Positions 36,296-44,272 of a stretch of DNA of 64,000 bases are shown one piece after another. The stretch's first letter is position 1, and the number at the start of each line of letters is the position of its first letter. A program made the translations under genes and the position numbers. The notes beneath the pieces were generated by a model, which did no database searches, had not been told where the DNA came from, and saw only the letters and a program-made list of their open reading frames with translations. Source of the DNA: JABMQB01 sp963677475 (GTDB taxonomy: Bacteria > Bacteroidota > Bacteroidia > Bacteroidales > Prolixibacteraceae); the NCBI GenBank assembly GCA_963677475.2, contig CAXXQD010000016.1:124001-188000 (forward strand), given 5' to 3'.

Positions 36296-38059
36296 ATGAT
36301 AAAAACAACCTTGATTTTAGTAGCATTTGTATTAACCACTACACAAGTTCTTTCCCAGGAAATTATTTATTCCTCCTTCATTGGGGGAAATGGAAGCAAG
36401 GATGTAATTACAAACATTTTAACAGACAATGATGGATATGTTTATTTAACAGGGTTCACAAATTCAACCAATCTTCCCGTTACCGAAGGCGCTTATGATC
36501 TCACCAGGGGTTCTGGCACATCCCAGGGGGATGAAGACATGTTTGTAATGAAGCTTACACCTCAAATGGATGAAGTTATTTATTGCACATATATTGGAGG
36601 TGCTGGTCCCGATTTTCCGTGGACAGCAACTGTAGATGATGATGGTTGTGTATTGATTGCAGGGCAGGGTTATTCAAACTTCCCGCGCACTGCGAATGCT
36701 TTTCAAAATAAATTTAATGGTCCTAATATGACCCATGCCGAAGGGATTTTTTGCAAGCTTAGTGCCGATGGTTCTAACCTGATATATTCCACACACCTTG
36801 GTGGGCAAGGCAACGACTGGGCAAGCGTGCTTACAAATGGCTCAGGAAGAACTTACGTTGGTATTACTTGTGATGCACCAAGTTTTTTTTCAAATAATAA
36901 AGAATCAACCGATTTTTTAACAGATGCCAGAAACATTTATGGACAACCCGAAAATGGAGGGCGCTTTTTTATCCTGGTATTCGACCAAAATTTTAATGTA
37001 ATTGATAAAATTCATATTGCACAGCTTTCTAATGTCAATATGTGCATAGATGACCTTGGCAACCTATGTATTATTGGTCTGACCACAAAAAACAACCTTC
37101 CTGTAACTGAAAATGCCTTTGACAGTAGCTACAATGGTGGAAATGATATTTATATCATGAAGCTGAACCCTAATTTAGACACAATTTTATATGCTTCGTA
37201 TTTAGGTGGAACAGGGGATGAGAAATTGTCAGGGTTCACAAGCTATACTTCAGCTTTCAATAGTAGCGGACAATTATTCATTGCCGGAATTACAAAATCC
37301 AATGACTTCCCGGTTACAGATGGTACAAACTTAGCCATAAATTCCTCAAATGGCTTTGTTGCATGCGTAGATATTAATCAGGGAACCCTATCATCGTCCG
37401 CAGTATTTGGGGATGGGGTCTATTTAGTTGATAATTTACTAATAGATGATAAAAACAGGCCAATCATATATGGTGTAACCACTTCAACTGCATTTCCCTG
37501 CACCAACAATGCCTTAAATAAAGTTTATCATGGTTTTGATGGAATTCCCGGCGATGAAAAAGAAAGGTTTGTTACTGTATTTAGTCCTGACCTGGCAAAA
37601 GTAGAATATGCTTCATATGCTTGTGGAATGGTCACCAAAAAACAGGGTTCATGGGGTTGTGCAAGTATCGGTGCAAATGGAAACATTTTTATCAGTTCAG
37701 TTACGAACCTACAAGATTTTCCGGTTACGGAAAATTCATTCGACCAAAATTTTAATGGTGGATTAGATTCGTATCTGATCCAACTGAGAATTGACAATCC
37801 AACGGGTAGCTCGGATATAAAGCAAGGGGGAAACTTTAAGATTTATCCAAATCCTGCAAATAATCAGATTCACATCAGCAACTCATACTTTATTCAGGAT
37901 GTTGCGAATTATTCCATATCTGATTTGACAGGAAAGAACCTGCAAAGCGGTAACGTTACCAGCAATTCAATAGATGTTTCGCCCTTAAAGGAAGGATTTT
38001 ACATCCTCAACCTGAACGTAAATAATGAATTTATTAGCAAAAAGATATTGATACAATAA
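36296..38059 (+). CDS. SBBP-repeat beta-propeller protein with T9SS tail (copy 1)
   Basis: About 587 residues, starting at ATG 36296 so that the product begins with a clean signal peptide (ending TTQVLSQE). Repeated SBBP blades are visible, with recurrent units such as YASYLGGTGDEKLSG, GQLFIAGITKSNDFPVT and ENAFDSSYNGGNDIYIMKL. About 70 C-terminal residues form a type IX sorting domain (IYPNPANNQIHISNS, KEGFYILNLNVNNEF, KKILIQ). SBBP propellers probably bind ligands or other surface molecules; the function is unknown. It is paralogous to the protein at 44273. Confidence 0.82.
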   Translation: MIKTTLILVAFVLTTTQVLSQEIIYSSFIGGNGSKDVITNILTDNDGYVYLTGFTNSTNLPVTEGAYDLTRGSGTSQGDEDMFVMKLTPQMDEVIYCTYIGGAGPDFPWTATVDDDGCVLIAGQGYSNFPRTANAFQNKFNGPNMTHAEGIFCKLSADGSNLIYSTHLGGQGNDWASVLTNGSGRTYVGITCDAPSFFSNNKESTDFLTDARNIYGQPENGGRFFILVFDQNFNVIDKIHIAQLSNVNMCIDDLGNLCIIGLTTKNNLPVTENAFDSSYNGGNDIYIMKLNPNLDTILYASYLGGTGDEKLSGFTSYTSAFNSSGQLFIAGITKSNDFPVTDGTNLAINSSNGFVACVDINQGTLSSSAVFGDGVYLVDNLLIDDKNRPIIYGVTTSTAFPCTNNALNKVYHGFDGIPGDEKERFVTVFSPDLAKVEYASYACGMVTKKQGSWGCASIGANGNIFISSVTNLQDFPVTENSFDQNFNGGLDSYLIQLRIDNPTGSSDIKQGGNFKIYPNPANNQIHISNSYFIQDVANYSISDLTGKNLQSGNVTSNSIDVSPLKEGFYILNLNVNNEFISKKILIQ

Positions 38060-38120
38060 CCGCAATTGAACCATGGATTCATTGGCAAGAAATAAGGATT
38101 TAAATTGCGTCAAAACTTAA

Positions 38121-38402
38121 TACATTCTTATTTACGGAGGTGACGGTCCTGAATCGCTCGATAAAATTACCGACAAAAGTAAACTCCCACCGATTTTTAT
38201 TGCTTATGGGCGCGATGATTCTTCCATTAACAATCCTGTGTTACGCGAATATTACGACATTGTTATTTCAGAAGTTGATCACTCTGAAATGCACGTGTAT
38301 TCAAAAGGAAGGCACGGAATGGGACTTGGAAACGATGCCGGGAATTCTGCAAATTTATGGAAAAACAATTTTTACAACTGGTTATTAGATAACAATAACT
38401 AA
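38121..38402 (+). pseudogene. Remnant of an alpha/beta-hydrolase (esterase) C-terminus
   Basis: The frame from 38121 to the TAA at 38400-38402 encodes about 93 residues without a start codon at the proper place and with a stop just upstream (38118). It matches the C-terminal end of BD-FAE/dienelactone-hydrolase-like esterases: PPIFIAYGRDDSSINNP, with the family Asp, then YSKGRHGMGLG, with the catalytic His. The region with the nucleophile Ser is absent. This is a truncated gene copy next to an intact, unrelated-looking esterase. Confidence 0.65.
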
Positions 38403-38426
38403 ATTTGACTTTCAACTTTCTGAACA

Positions 38427-39308
38427 ATGAAAAGCTTCAAAATTTTAATACTTCTTTTAGGTTTATCCAACTTTGTAATATACGCATGTACAAAAAAAGA
38501 TGTATATAATAATGAGACGATTGAGTACTATCCAAAGGCAAACCAAATAGATTCCATTGTTCATGATGGCGATTTGCGAACTTTTAAGCTTCATGTCCCG
38601 GATTCCTATTCCGAAAACAATAAAACAGCCTTAATTATCGCGTTTCATGGATATGGAAATACGGCTGAAGAAATGGAAGCGACATCGAACCTGAGTGAAA
38701 AATCAGACCAGGAAGGTTTTATTGTTGCCTATCCGAACGGGAAAGACTACCCCAAAGATAACAACAGTACACAGTATTGGAATGCCAATGATTATTATAA
38801 AGACCTTACCGGTAACACCGACGATGTTGGTTTTATTAGTAAAATGATCGATTTAATAAGTAAGTATTACGCCATCGACGAGGACAGAATCTTCGCCACA
38901 GGATTTTCGAATGGTGGGCATATGAGCTATAAAATTGGATACGAATTATCGTGTAAAATTGCAGCAATTGCACCTCATTCAGGGATTTTAAGTTTTAATA
39001 TTAACAGTGCTCCTGATTGTAAAGTTCCAATAATACATATTCATGGTTTGGGCGACGGAATAGTTTCTTACTCTGAATCTTCGGTTGATAATGTTCTCTG
39101 CATCTGGAATAATTGGGACAATTGTAACCAATCGCCTGACACAACTTTTGAAAACGATGATTATTTAATTAAACAATGGCCAACTTCAGGAAATGTATTG
39201 TACCTGTCGAAAGAAGGAAGACATAGCTGGTGTACTACGTCAAAAGCCGGATTTAATGCCACCGATGTTTTGTGGGAATTTTTCAAAGCCAATCCAAAAA
39301 ACAATTAA
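38427..39308 (+). CDS. CE1/LpqC-like esterase lipoprotein
   Basis: A 293-residue alpha/beta-hydrolase with a lipobox-like YAC (Cys21). It matches the PHB-depolymerase/feruloyl-esterase (CE1-like) family: ALIIAFHGYGN oxyanion strand, nucleophile Ser in FATGFSNGGHMS (about S163), PIIHIHGLGDGIVSY near the acid residue and GRHSWC with the catalytic His. Such enzymes remove ester-linked acyl or phenolic groups from polysaccharides, which would complement the PUL. It ends 1 bp before the AhpD-like gene. Confidence 0.82.
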   Translation: MKSFKILILLLGLSNFVIYACTKKDVYNNETIEYYPKANQIDSIVHDGDLRTFKLHVPDSYSENNKTALIIAFHGYGNTAEEMEATSNLSEKSDQEGFIVAYPNGKDYPKDNNSTQYWNANDYYKDLTGNTDDVGFISKMIDLISKYYAIDEDRIFATGFSNGGHMSYKIGYELSCKIAAIAPHSGILSFNINSAPDCKVPIIHIHGLGDGIVSYSESSVDNVLCIWNNWDNCNQSPDTTFENDDYLIKQWPTSGNVLYLSKEGRHSWCTTSKAGFNATDVLWEFFKANPKNN

Positions 39309-39309
39309 G

Positions 39310-39666
39310 ATGAAAAACTTAGACAAAGACAGAATTGAACAAATAATTAAAACCAGGAAAAAGGCGCATACATACTATTCAAAAAAGTCGGAAGTGTACC
39401 GATCATTTGTTGATATGGAGCAAAATACTTACAAAGATGGCAGTTTAAGCAAAAAACAAAAAGAACTTATCGCCATTGGAATTTCGGTGGTAATTAACTG
39501 TGAATCATGCATGGAGTGGCATATTAAACAAGCTATTGATGACGGCGCATCGGAAAATGAAATTATTGAAGCCATTGAAGTAGGCATCGAAATGAGTGGC
39601 GGTCCGGGAACAGCATCGGCTCGTTTTGCCATGAATGTACTTGATTATTATAACAATGAACATTAA
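39310..39666 (+). CDS. AhpD-like carboxymuconolactone decarboxylase family protein
   Basis: 118 residues from ATG 39310, immediately after the esterase stop. A larger open frame running back into the esterase gene is only a shared-frame artefact. The CMD/AhpD pattern is clear: KQKELIAIGISVVINC, the redox pair CESC followed by His (MEWH), and AIEVGIEMSGGPG. AhpD proteins act as thiol reductants in peroxide defence; the partner here is unknown. It is a very short distance from the GNAT gene (1 bp), so co-translation is likely. Confidence 0.85.
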   Translation: MKNLDKDRIEQIIKTRKKAHTYYSKKSEVYRSFVDMEQNTYKDGSLSKKQKELIAIGISVVINCESCMEWHIKQAIDDGASENEIIEAIEVGIEMSGGPGTASARFAMNVLDYYNNEH

Positions 39667-39667
39667 C

Positions 39668-40180
39668 ATGTTTATGAAAAAAGCAACGATTAAACTTGTT
39701 GAATTAAAAGAATCTGATCTTAAAACCGTCAAAGAAATATATGACCATTATATATTAAATTCGACTGCAACCTTTCATACGGATTTAATATCCATTGAAG
39801 AGTTAAAAAGTACAATTCTGATCGCACATCCAAAATACAAGTCCTTTTTAATCAATTATAAGGATGAACCCTGTGGTTTTTGCTACATCTCGCAATATAA
39901 AAAAAGACAGGCATACGACAGGACTGCCGAGATAACCATCTATTTAAAACCGGAATGCTCAGGAAAAGGTATTGGCAATGAAACCCTGAAATCGCTTGAG
40001 GCAATTGCATCGGACAATGGAATTCGTGTATTAGTTGGGATTATTGCAGGTGAAAACCTTTCAAGCATCAAATTATTTGAAAAATGTGGGTTTGAGAAAT
40101 GCGCACATTTTAAGAAAGTTGGTGAAAAATTCGATCGAATAATTGATGTAGTTGCATACCAAAAAGTATTGGATGATTGA
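39668..40180 (+). CDS. GNAT-family N-acetyltransferase (phosphinothricin-acetyltransferase-like)
   Basis: 170 residues from ATG 39668; ATG 39674 is equally possible. The GNAT fold is visible: EIYDHYILNSTATFHTD, EITIYLKPECSGKGIGNETL with the acetyl-CoA loop (Q/RxxGxG-like SGKGIG), and a C-terminal AGENLSSIKLFEKCGFE. The pattern matches the Pat/Bar subfamily that acetylates the amino group of phosphinothricin or methionine sulfoximine-like compounds. It starts 1 bp after the AhpD-like gene. Confidence 0.85.
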   Translation: MFMKKATIKLVELKESDLKTVKEIYDHYILNSTATFHTDLISIEELKSTILIAHPKYKSFLINYKDEPCGFCYISQYKKRQAYDRTAEITIYLKPECSGKGIGNETLKSLEAIASDNGIRVLVGIIAGENLSSIKLFEKCGFEKCAHFKKVGEKFDRIIDVVAYQKVLDD

Positions 40181-40258
40181 CCACACTGAGATTTTATTAG
40201 ACAAAAAAAATTACAACTCTGAAAATAATTACAAAAACAAAAAACTTAAATTGAAAAC

Positions 40259-40960
40259 ATGATCCTGGCATCGGCACAAATAAAAATCAAAAGGGGAGAT
40301 ATTAATGCAAACCTGGAAAAGCATTATGAAATGGTCGCACGGGCAGCAAAAAAAGGCGCGGACTTACTAGTTTTCCCGGAATTGTCGTTGAGTGGCTACG
40401 AAAGGGAAAAAGCAAAAGATTTGGCATTTACCGAACATGATAGCAGATTAAACAAATTACGAAGGCTATCCATAGAACATGATATGGTTATAATTGTCGG
40501 GGCACCTTTAGTCATAAAAGATAAAATGTACATCGGATCATTCATTTTAAAACCAGACAATAGTATTTCGCACTATACAAAACAGTTTCTACATACGGGT
40601 GAAGAAGTTTATTTTGATTCTTCGTTTGATTACAATCCGATTATTGATATCAAAGGTGAGCGCATTTCACTGGCAATTTGCGCCGATATAAATAATCCCA
40701 AGCACCCTGAAAACGCCAGTAAAGCAAGAACCACAATCTATCTGGCAAGTATATTTTTCGAACCTGAAGACATGCAAAAAGCATACAGGCAACTTTCCGC
40801 GTATGCCAATCAATATTCCATGCATGTTTTAATGTCTAATTTTACAGGACCATGCTGGGACCTGGAAGGCGGAGGTAAAAGTGCCTTTTGGGACGACCAG
40901 GGCAAAATAATCTCAACATTGGGAGCTACAGATGAAGACATATTGCTAATTGTAAAATAA
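40259..40960 (+). CDS. Carbon-nitrogen hydrolase (nitrilase superfamily)
   Basis: A 233-residue enzyme with the complete nitrilase triad: Glu41 in VFPELSLSGY, Lys108 in SHYTKQFLH and Cys141 in LAICADINN. The protein is short for the family, with little C-terminal extension. It would hydrolyse an amide or nitrile in the cytoplasm; specificity cannot be read from sequence. Its stop is followed directly by the second copy of the dispersed repeat. Confidence 0.88.
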   Translation: MILASAQIKIKRGDINANLEKHYEMVARAAKKGADLLVFPELSLSGYEREKAKDLAFTEHDSRLNKLRRLSIEHDMVIIVGAPLVIKDKMYIGSFILKPDNSISHYTKQFLHTGEEVYFDSSFDYNPIIDIKGERISLAICADINNPKHPENASKARTTIYLASIFFEPEDMQKAYRQLSAYANQYSMHVLMSNFTGPCWDLEGGGKSAFWDDQGKIISTLGATDEDILLIVK

Positions 40961-40968
40961 ATATTATG

Positions 40969-41185
40969 CATTGAAAATATATAGATTTTAAGAATTCGAA
41001 TGAAATTCTATAATTAAAATGATAATTGGCGGGAAGACAGAAGTCAGAAGACGGAAGAAAAGCATAACCTGATATAGAAATTAACTTCAGGCTTCAGACT
41101 TCCGTCATAAAAATGATATTTATAGCAACTGAAAGTAGCTGCAATACTCATGATTTGATTCGGAAGTTGCGTTTTAACTAATAAC
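40969..41185 (+). repeat. Dispersed intergenic repeat, copy B (about 217 bp)
   Basis: Plus-strand counterpart of 10294-10051 on the minus strand. It shares CATTGAAAAT, AGAATTCGAATGAAATTC, TAATTAAAATGATAATTGG, AGAAGTCAGAAGACGGAA and GTAGCTGCAAT in the same order, with small gaps. It starts 9 bp after the nitrilase stop codon. The hairpin-rich end found in copy A has been lost or was never present. It contains no gene. Confidence 0.75.
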
Positions 41186-41216
41186 AAATTCATATTTTCA
41201 ACTTATACAATTCTTA

Positions 41217-41591
41217 ATGATGGAAAAAGTAAATATCAGTGAAAAACTAGGTCTTCTTAAAGATTTTTGGAAACCAATCATTGTTGGCGAACTTAACAAT
41301 CAACAAATCAGGCTTGTAAAAATAAAGGGTGAATTTGTAATGCACCACCACGATAACGAAGATGAAATGTTCCTTGTTATAAACGGTAGCTTTAAAATGG
41401 ACTATGGGCACAAACTTGTGGATATCAACGAAGGGGAATTTATCATCGTGCCAAGGGGGATCGAACACAGACCAATTGCCGAGGAAGAAGCGCACTTATT
41501 ATTATTTGAACCTGATTCGGTTTTAAACACCGGCAATATTCGAAATGAATTCACCCATGATAATCCTGAAAAAATCATTGGTGTCCGTTAA
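41217..41591 (+). CDS. Small cupin-domain protein
   Basis: A 124-residue single-domain cupin. Metal-binding motif 1 is present as HHHDNEDEMFLVINGSFKM (His, His, Glu) and motif 2 as GEFIIVPRGIEHRP (with the His). It is likely a metal-dependent small-molecule binder or isomerase in the cytoplasm. It stands alone between two repeat-bearing gaps. Two consecutive ATG codons (41217 and 41220) leave the start ambiguous by one residue. Confidence 0.85.
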   Translation: MMEKVNISEKLGLLKDFWKPIIVGELNNQQIRLVKIKGEFVMHHHDNEDEMFLVINGSFKMDYGHKLVDINEGEFIIVPRGIEHRPIAEEEAHLLLFEPDSVLNTGNIRNEFTHDNPEKIIGVR

Positions 41592-41628
41592 AATTCTCCA
41601 ATTATCCCTGCACTTATGATTTTATTAC

Positions 41629-41764
41629 GTTCCTACGGAACTGTAAGGTATTGGGGCTTGAATTTTATATCTACACATATTAAGTTCCTAACGGAACAGC
41701 CCCAGAGGGGCAGAATGTTGGTAGAATAGGAGTTACATATTTCAGAAGGAAGTCCTGTAGGGAC
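41629..41764. repeat. Cluster of small hairpins, Bacteroidota-type intergenic repeat
   Basis: Four short inverted repeats occur in a row: GTTCCTACGGAAC (41629), GTTCCTAACGGAAC (41684), GCCCCAGAGGGGC (41699) and GTCCTGTAGGGAC (41752). Such multi-hairpin units with CCTA.GGAAC and CCCAGAGGGG cores are common repeats between Bacteroidota genes. No protein is encoded. Confidence 0.65.
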
Positions 41765-41805
41765 GAAATATAATTTAACGAACAATAATGTAAAAAAATA
41801 TAACA

Positions 41806-42258
41806 ATGGATATCCAACAAATAAAAGAACGTGTTGCTCCCTGTGGTTTACATTGCGGGAAATGTTTTGCATTTAAAGATGGTGCAATTGGCGAATTAAG
41901 TCAGAAACTAAGCATCGAATTGGGGAATTTTAGCGTATATGCCGAACGCTTTGTGGAATTAATCGACGAGCCTGTTTTTGGTAATTATCCCAAATTTAAA
42001 GAAATGCTTGACTACTTCTCATCTCCCCAGTGCAGTGGTTGCCGAAAGGAAAAATGCAAACTATTTACAGCTTGCAAAGTCAGGGAATGTTCTGAAAAAA
42101 TGGCTGTGGACTTTTGCTTTGAATGCCCAAAATTTCCATGCAGCAATACCGGCTTTGACGAACACCTTGAAAAACGATCTGTTCAAATTAACCTTCGAAT
42201 GAAAGAGATAGGTGTTGAAAATTATTACATGGAAATCAAAGATCAACCAAGATATTGA
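41806..42258 (+). CDS. DUF3795-like cysteine-rich protein
   Basis: 150 residues. It has four Cys clusters: CGLHCGKC (N-terminus), CSGCRKEKC, CKVREC and CFECPKFPC. This matches the DUF3795 family of unknown function, which probably binds a metal or iron-sulfur cluster. No signal peptide is visible. No partner gene can be inferred from the context. Confidence 0.8.
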   Translation: MDIQQIKERVAPCGLHCGKCFAFKDGAIGELSQKLSIELGNFSVYAERFVELIDEPVFGNYPKFKEMLDYFSSPQCSGCRKEKCKLFTACKVRECSEKMAVDFCFECPKFPCSNTGFDEHLEKRSVQINLRMKEIGVENYYMEIKDQPRY

Positions 42259-42342
42259 TGAAACAAGTTATATTTCTAAATAACTTTCCGATTATGGATA
42301 TCTTTGACAAATAAACGAACTTTCACAAAAACAATCTACTCC

Positions 42343-43236
42343 ATGCGGTCAACACACATTTTATTATTTTTTCTGATCTTACTAATGAATTCCTGTTCAA
42401 AGCCAAATGTTCAGGGTACATACATCGATACCGGTTTCCCCGGATCGGAGCCTAAACTTTTTGCCGACTCAGTTTTTGCACCTATGGTGTATAACAAATG
42501 TGTATTTATTGCGCAAGACATGGCAACCGTCTATTTCCAAAGTTGTGGTCCCGGATTTTGTAAAGACATTCTACGCTTACAAAAAGATCAGGAATCAGGC
42601 AGTTTTAAGGTTGATACAATTATTAGTTCGCACGACATAGATTCCGTAAGTTATTGTGCTGAACCCTGGATTTCGTACGATATGCAGGAAATGTATTTCG
42701 CGGCATCGGGAAATATTTGGAAAATGAGCCTGATGGAGGATAAATGGTGCAATCCGGTAAAATTAGAAAAACCTATAAATACCGATTGGCACGAAGGGCA
42801 TCCAACTATTTCTGAAAACAACACTTTATATTACCACTCATGGGAAAAAACGCCCTATGAAAATGCGGTCTATTTCTCGAAATATAAAGACGGGAAATTT
42901 ATCGATCGCCAGAAAATAGACATACTGAGCGAAATTGGCGACGCAGGCGATCCTGCAATTGCGCGCAATGAGTCCTTCATCATTTTTGTTTCATCGAGGG
43001 ATGGTGGATATGGCTTGTGCGATTTATATATTAGCTTCAACAACAACGGGCAATGGGGAAAACCCATAAATCTTGGCCCCAAGGTAAATACGGAAATGAT
43101 TGAATTGAGTCCAACCATAACATCTGATGGAAAATACCTGCTTTTTTATCGGCGCGACAAATGGGCTAACGCATCTTATGTTAGAGTATATTGGGTTGAT
43201 ATACAACAAGTACTGGTAGATATAAACGCAAAATAA
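42343..43236 (+). CDS. PD40/TolB-like beta-propeller lipoprotein
   Basis: About 297 residues from ATG 42343 (the longer frame begins with TTG and has no signal). It has a lipobox, LMNSC. Propeller blades of the WD40-like PD40 type are seen as ISYDMQEMYFAASGNIWKM, PTISENNTLYYHSWEK, IARNESFIIFVSSRDGGYG and SPTITSDGKYLLFYRRD. The role is unknown; similar proteins lie in outer-membrane or periplasmic complexes. Confidence 0.78.
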   Translation: MRSTHILLFFLILLMNSCSKPNVQGTYIDTGFPGSEPKLFADSVFAPMVYNKCVFIAQDMATVYFQSCGPGFCKDILRLQKDQESGSFKVDTIISSHDIDSVSYCAEPWISYDMQEMYFAASGNIWKMSLMEDKWCNPVKLEKPINTDWHEGHPTISENNTLYYHSWEKTPYENAVYFSKYKDGKFIDRQKIDILSEIGDAGDPAIARNESFIIFVSSRDGGYGLCDLYISFNNNGQWGKPINLGPKVNTEMIELSPTITSDGKYLLFYRRDKWANASYVRVYWVDIQQVLVDINAK

Positions 43237-43345
43237 TAGTTAACCACGGCAGGCTTTATCATTGATTAATAATATCTTAGGCATATAAATCAAAAAGTTA
43301 GCTACCGTTTAATACGGCAAAAATTGATTCGATACCCGACTAATT

Positions 43346-44170
43346 ATGAATAAACAAAAGAAATTTATTTCCCTTTTTTTGATTCATACATTTATCTGGT
43401 TTGTTTACAGGACTATTGAAGTATTTTTTAATTGGTATAAGGCTGGAGATTTCTCCATTTTAAATGAAAAAATACTGCAATTTCTTTTCCCAAGCCTTCT
43501 TACCAGTATCATCATCATTCTGCTATACCTGCTATCAAAAAACAGTGCAAAAAACTGGTATTCAAAGGTTTTAATTTTATTCATCAATTTTACTGCTTCC
43601 TTTATTATATATTTTTATCTGTCAGGCATTCTTTTTACATACATTTGGTACCAACCTTTTCATTCAAACAGTATTGGACATTTTGTTCTGGCCGGGTATA
43701 ACTATTGGTTGGTGTTTTTCACTTTGAACTTTTCCTGCTTTGCATTTGATTTTTGGTACGATTTAAAAATCCAAAGACAACAAAATACTGAACTTTTAGA
43801 ATCAGTTAAAAAAAATCAACTTGAGGATAAACCCACCAATCAGAAATTGTTCCTTCAAGGTAAAAGCGGACATCGATTGGTTGAATATCCATCCATAAAA
43901 TTTATACAAGCTGACACATATTTATCGATCATTGTTACAAGTGATAACCTTAAATTTTCAAAAAACCAATCTTTAAAAAAGTGGGAAGATATTTTGCCTC
44001 CTGAAAATTTTGTCCGCATCCACAAATCGTTTATTGTAAATATTAATTTTATTGAATCCATAAAAAAGAATCCCAACCAAACCTTTAATATTTATCTAAA
44101 AGATTATGACAACCCAATCCAGATGAGCAGACGGATCGGGAAAGAATTTTACGACAAATTTAAAGCATAA
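43346..44170 (+). CDS. Membrane-bound LytTR-family transcription regulator
   Basis: 274 residues: four hydrophobic helices (about 8-25, 48-66, 73-97, 112-140) followed by a linker and a C-terminal LytTR DNA-binding domain (about 165-274: LVEYPSIKFIQADTYLSIIVT, FVRIHKSFIVNINFIESI, PIQMSRRIGKEFYDKF). No receiver domain is present, so the membrane part may sense the signal directly. The next sequence downstream holds a 20-bp direct repeat that could be its operator, followed by the second SBBP gene. Confidence 0.85.
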   Translation: MNKQKKFISLFLIHTFIWFVYRTIEVFFNWYKAGDFSILNEKILQFLFPSLLTSIIIILLYLLSKNSAKNWYSKVLILFINFTASFIIYFYLSGILFTYIWYQPFHSNSIGHFVLAGYNYWLVFFTLNFSCFAFDFWYDLKIQRQQNTELLESVKKNQLEDKPTNQKLFLQGKSGHRLVEYPSIKFIQADTYLSIIVTSDNLKFSKNQSLKKWEDILPPENFVRIHKSFIVNINFIESIKKNPNQTFNIYLKDYDNPIQMSRRIGKEFYDKFKA

Positions 44171-44173
44171 TTA

Positions 44174-44205
44174 CCGTTGGTTGGATTATTTTGCCGTTGG
44201 TTGGA
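44174..44205. promoter_or_regulatory. 20-bp direct repeat, candidate LytTR operator
   Basis: CCGTTGGTTGGA occurs at 44174 and 44194, a 20-bp period, in the gap between the LytTR gene and the SBBP gene at 44273. LytTR-domain regulators typically bind two imperfect direct repeats spaced about two helical turns. The link to the gene upstream is inferred from position and spacing. Confidence 0.45.
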
Positions 44206-44272
44206 ATATACAATTCAATAGCATTTTTAGTGCCTATCATTGCAAACAATTAATCTTATTAAAATTCTTGCA

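Noticed and set aside
38140..38388. An 82-codon open frame starting after TACGGAGG
   Set aside because: It lies in a different frame from the esterase remnant at 38121-38402, whose translation shows clear alpha/beta-hydrolase motifs; this frame shows none.
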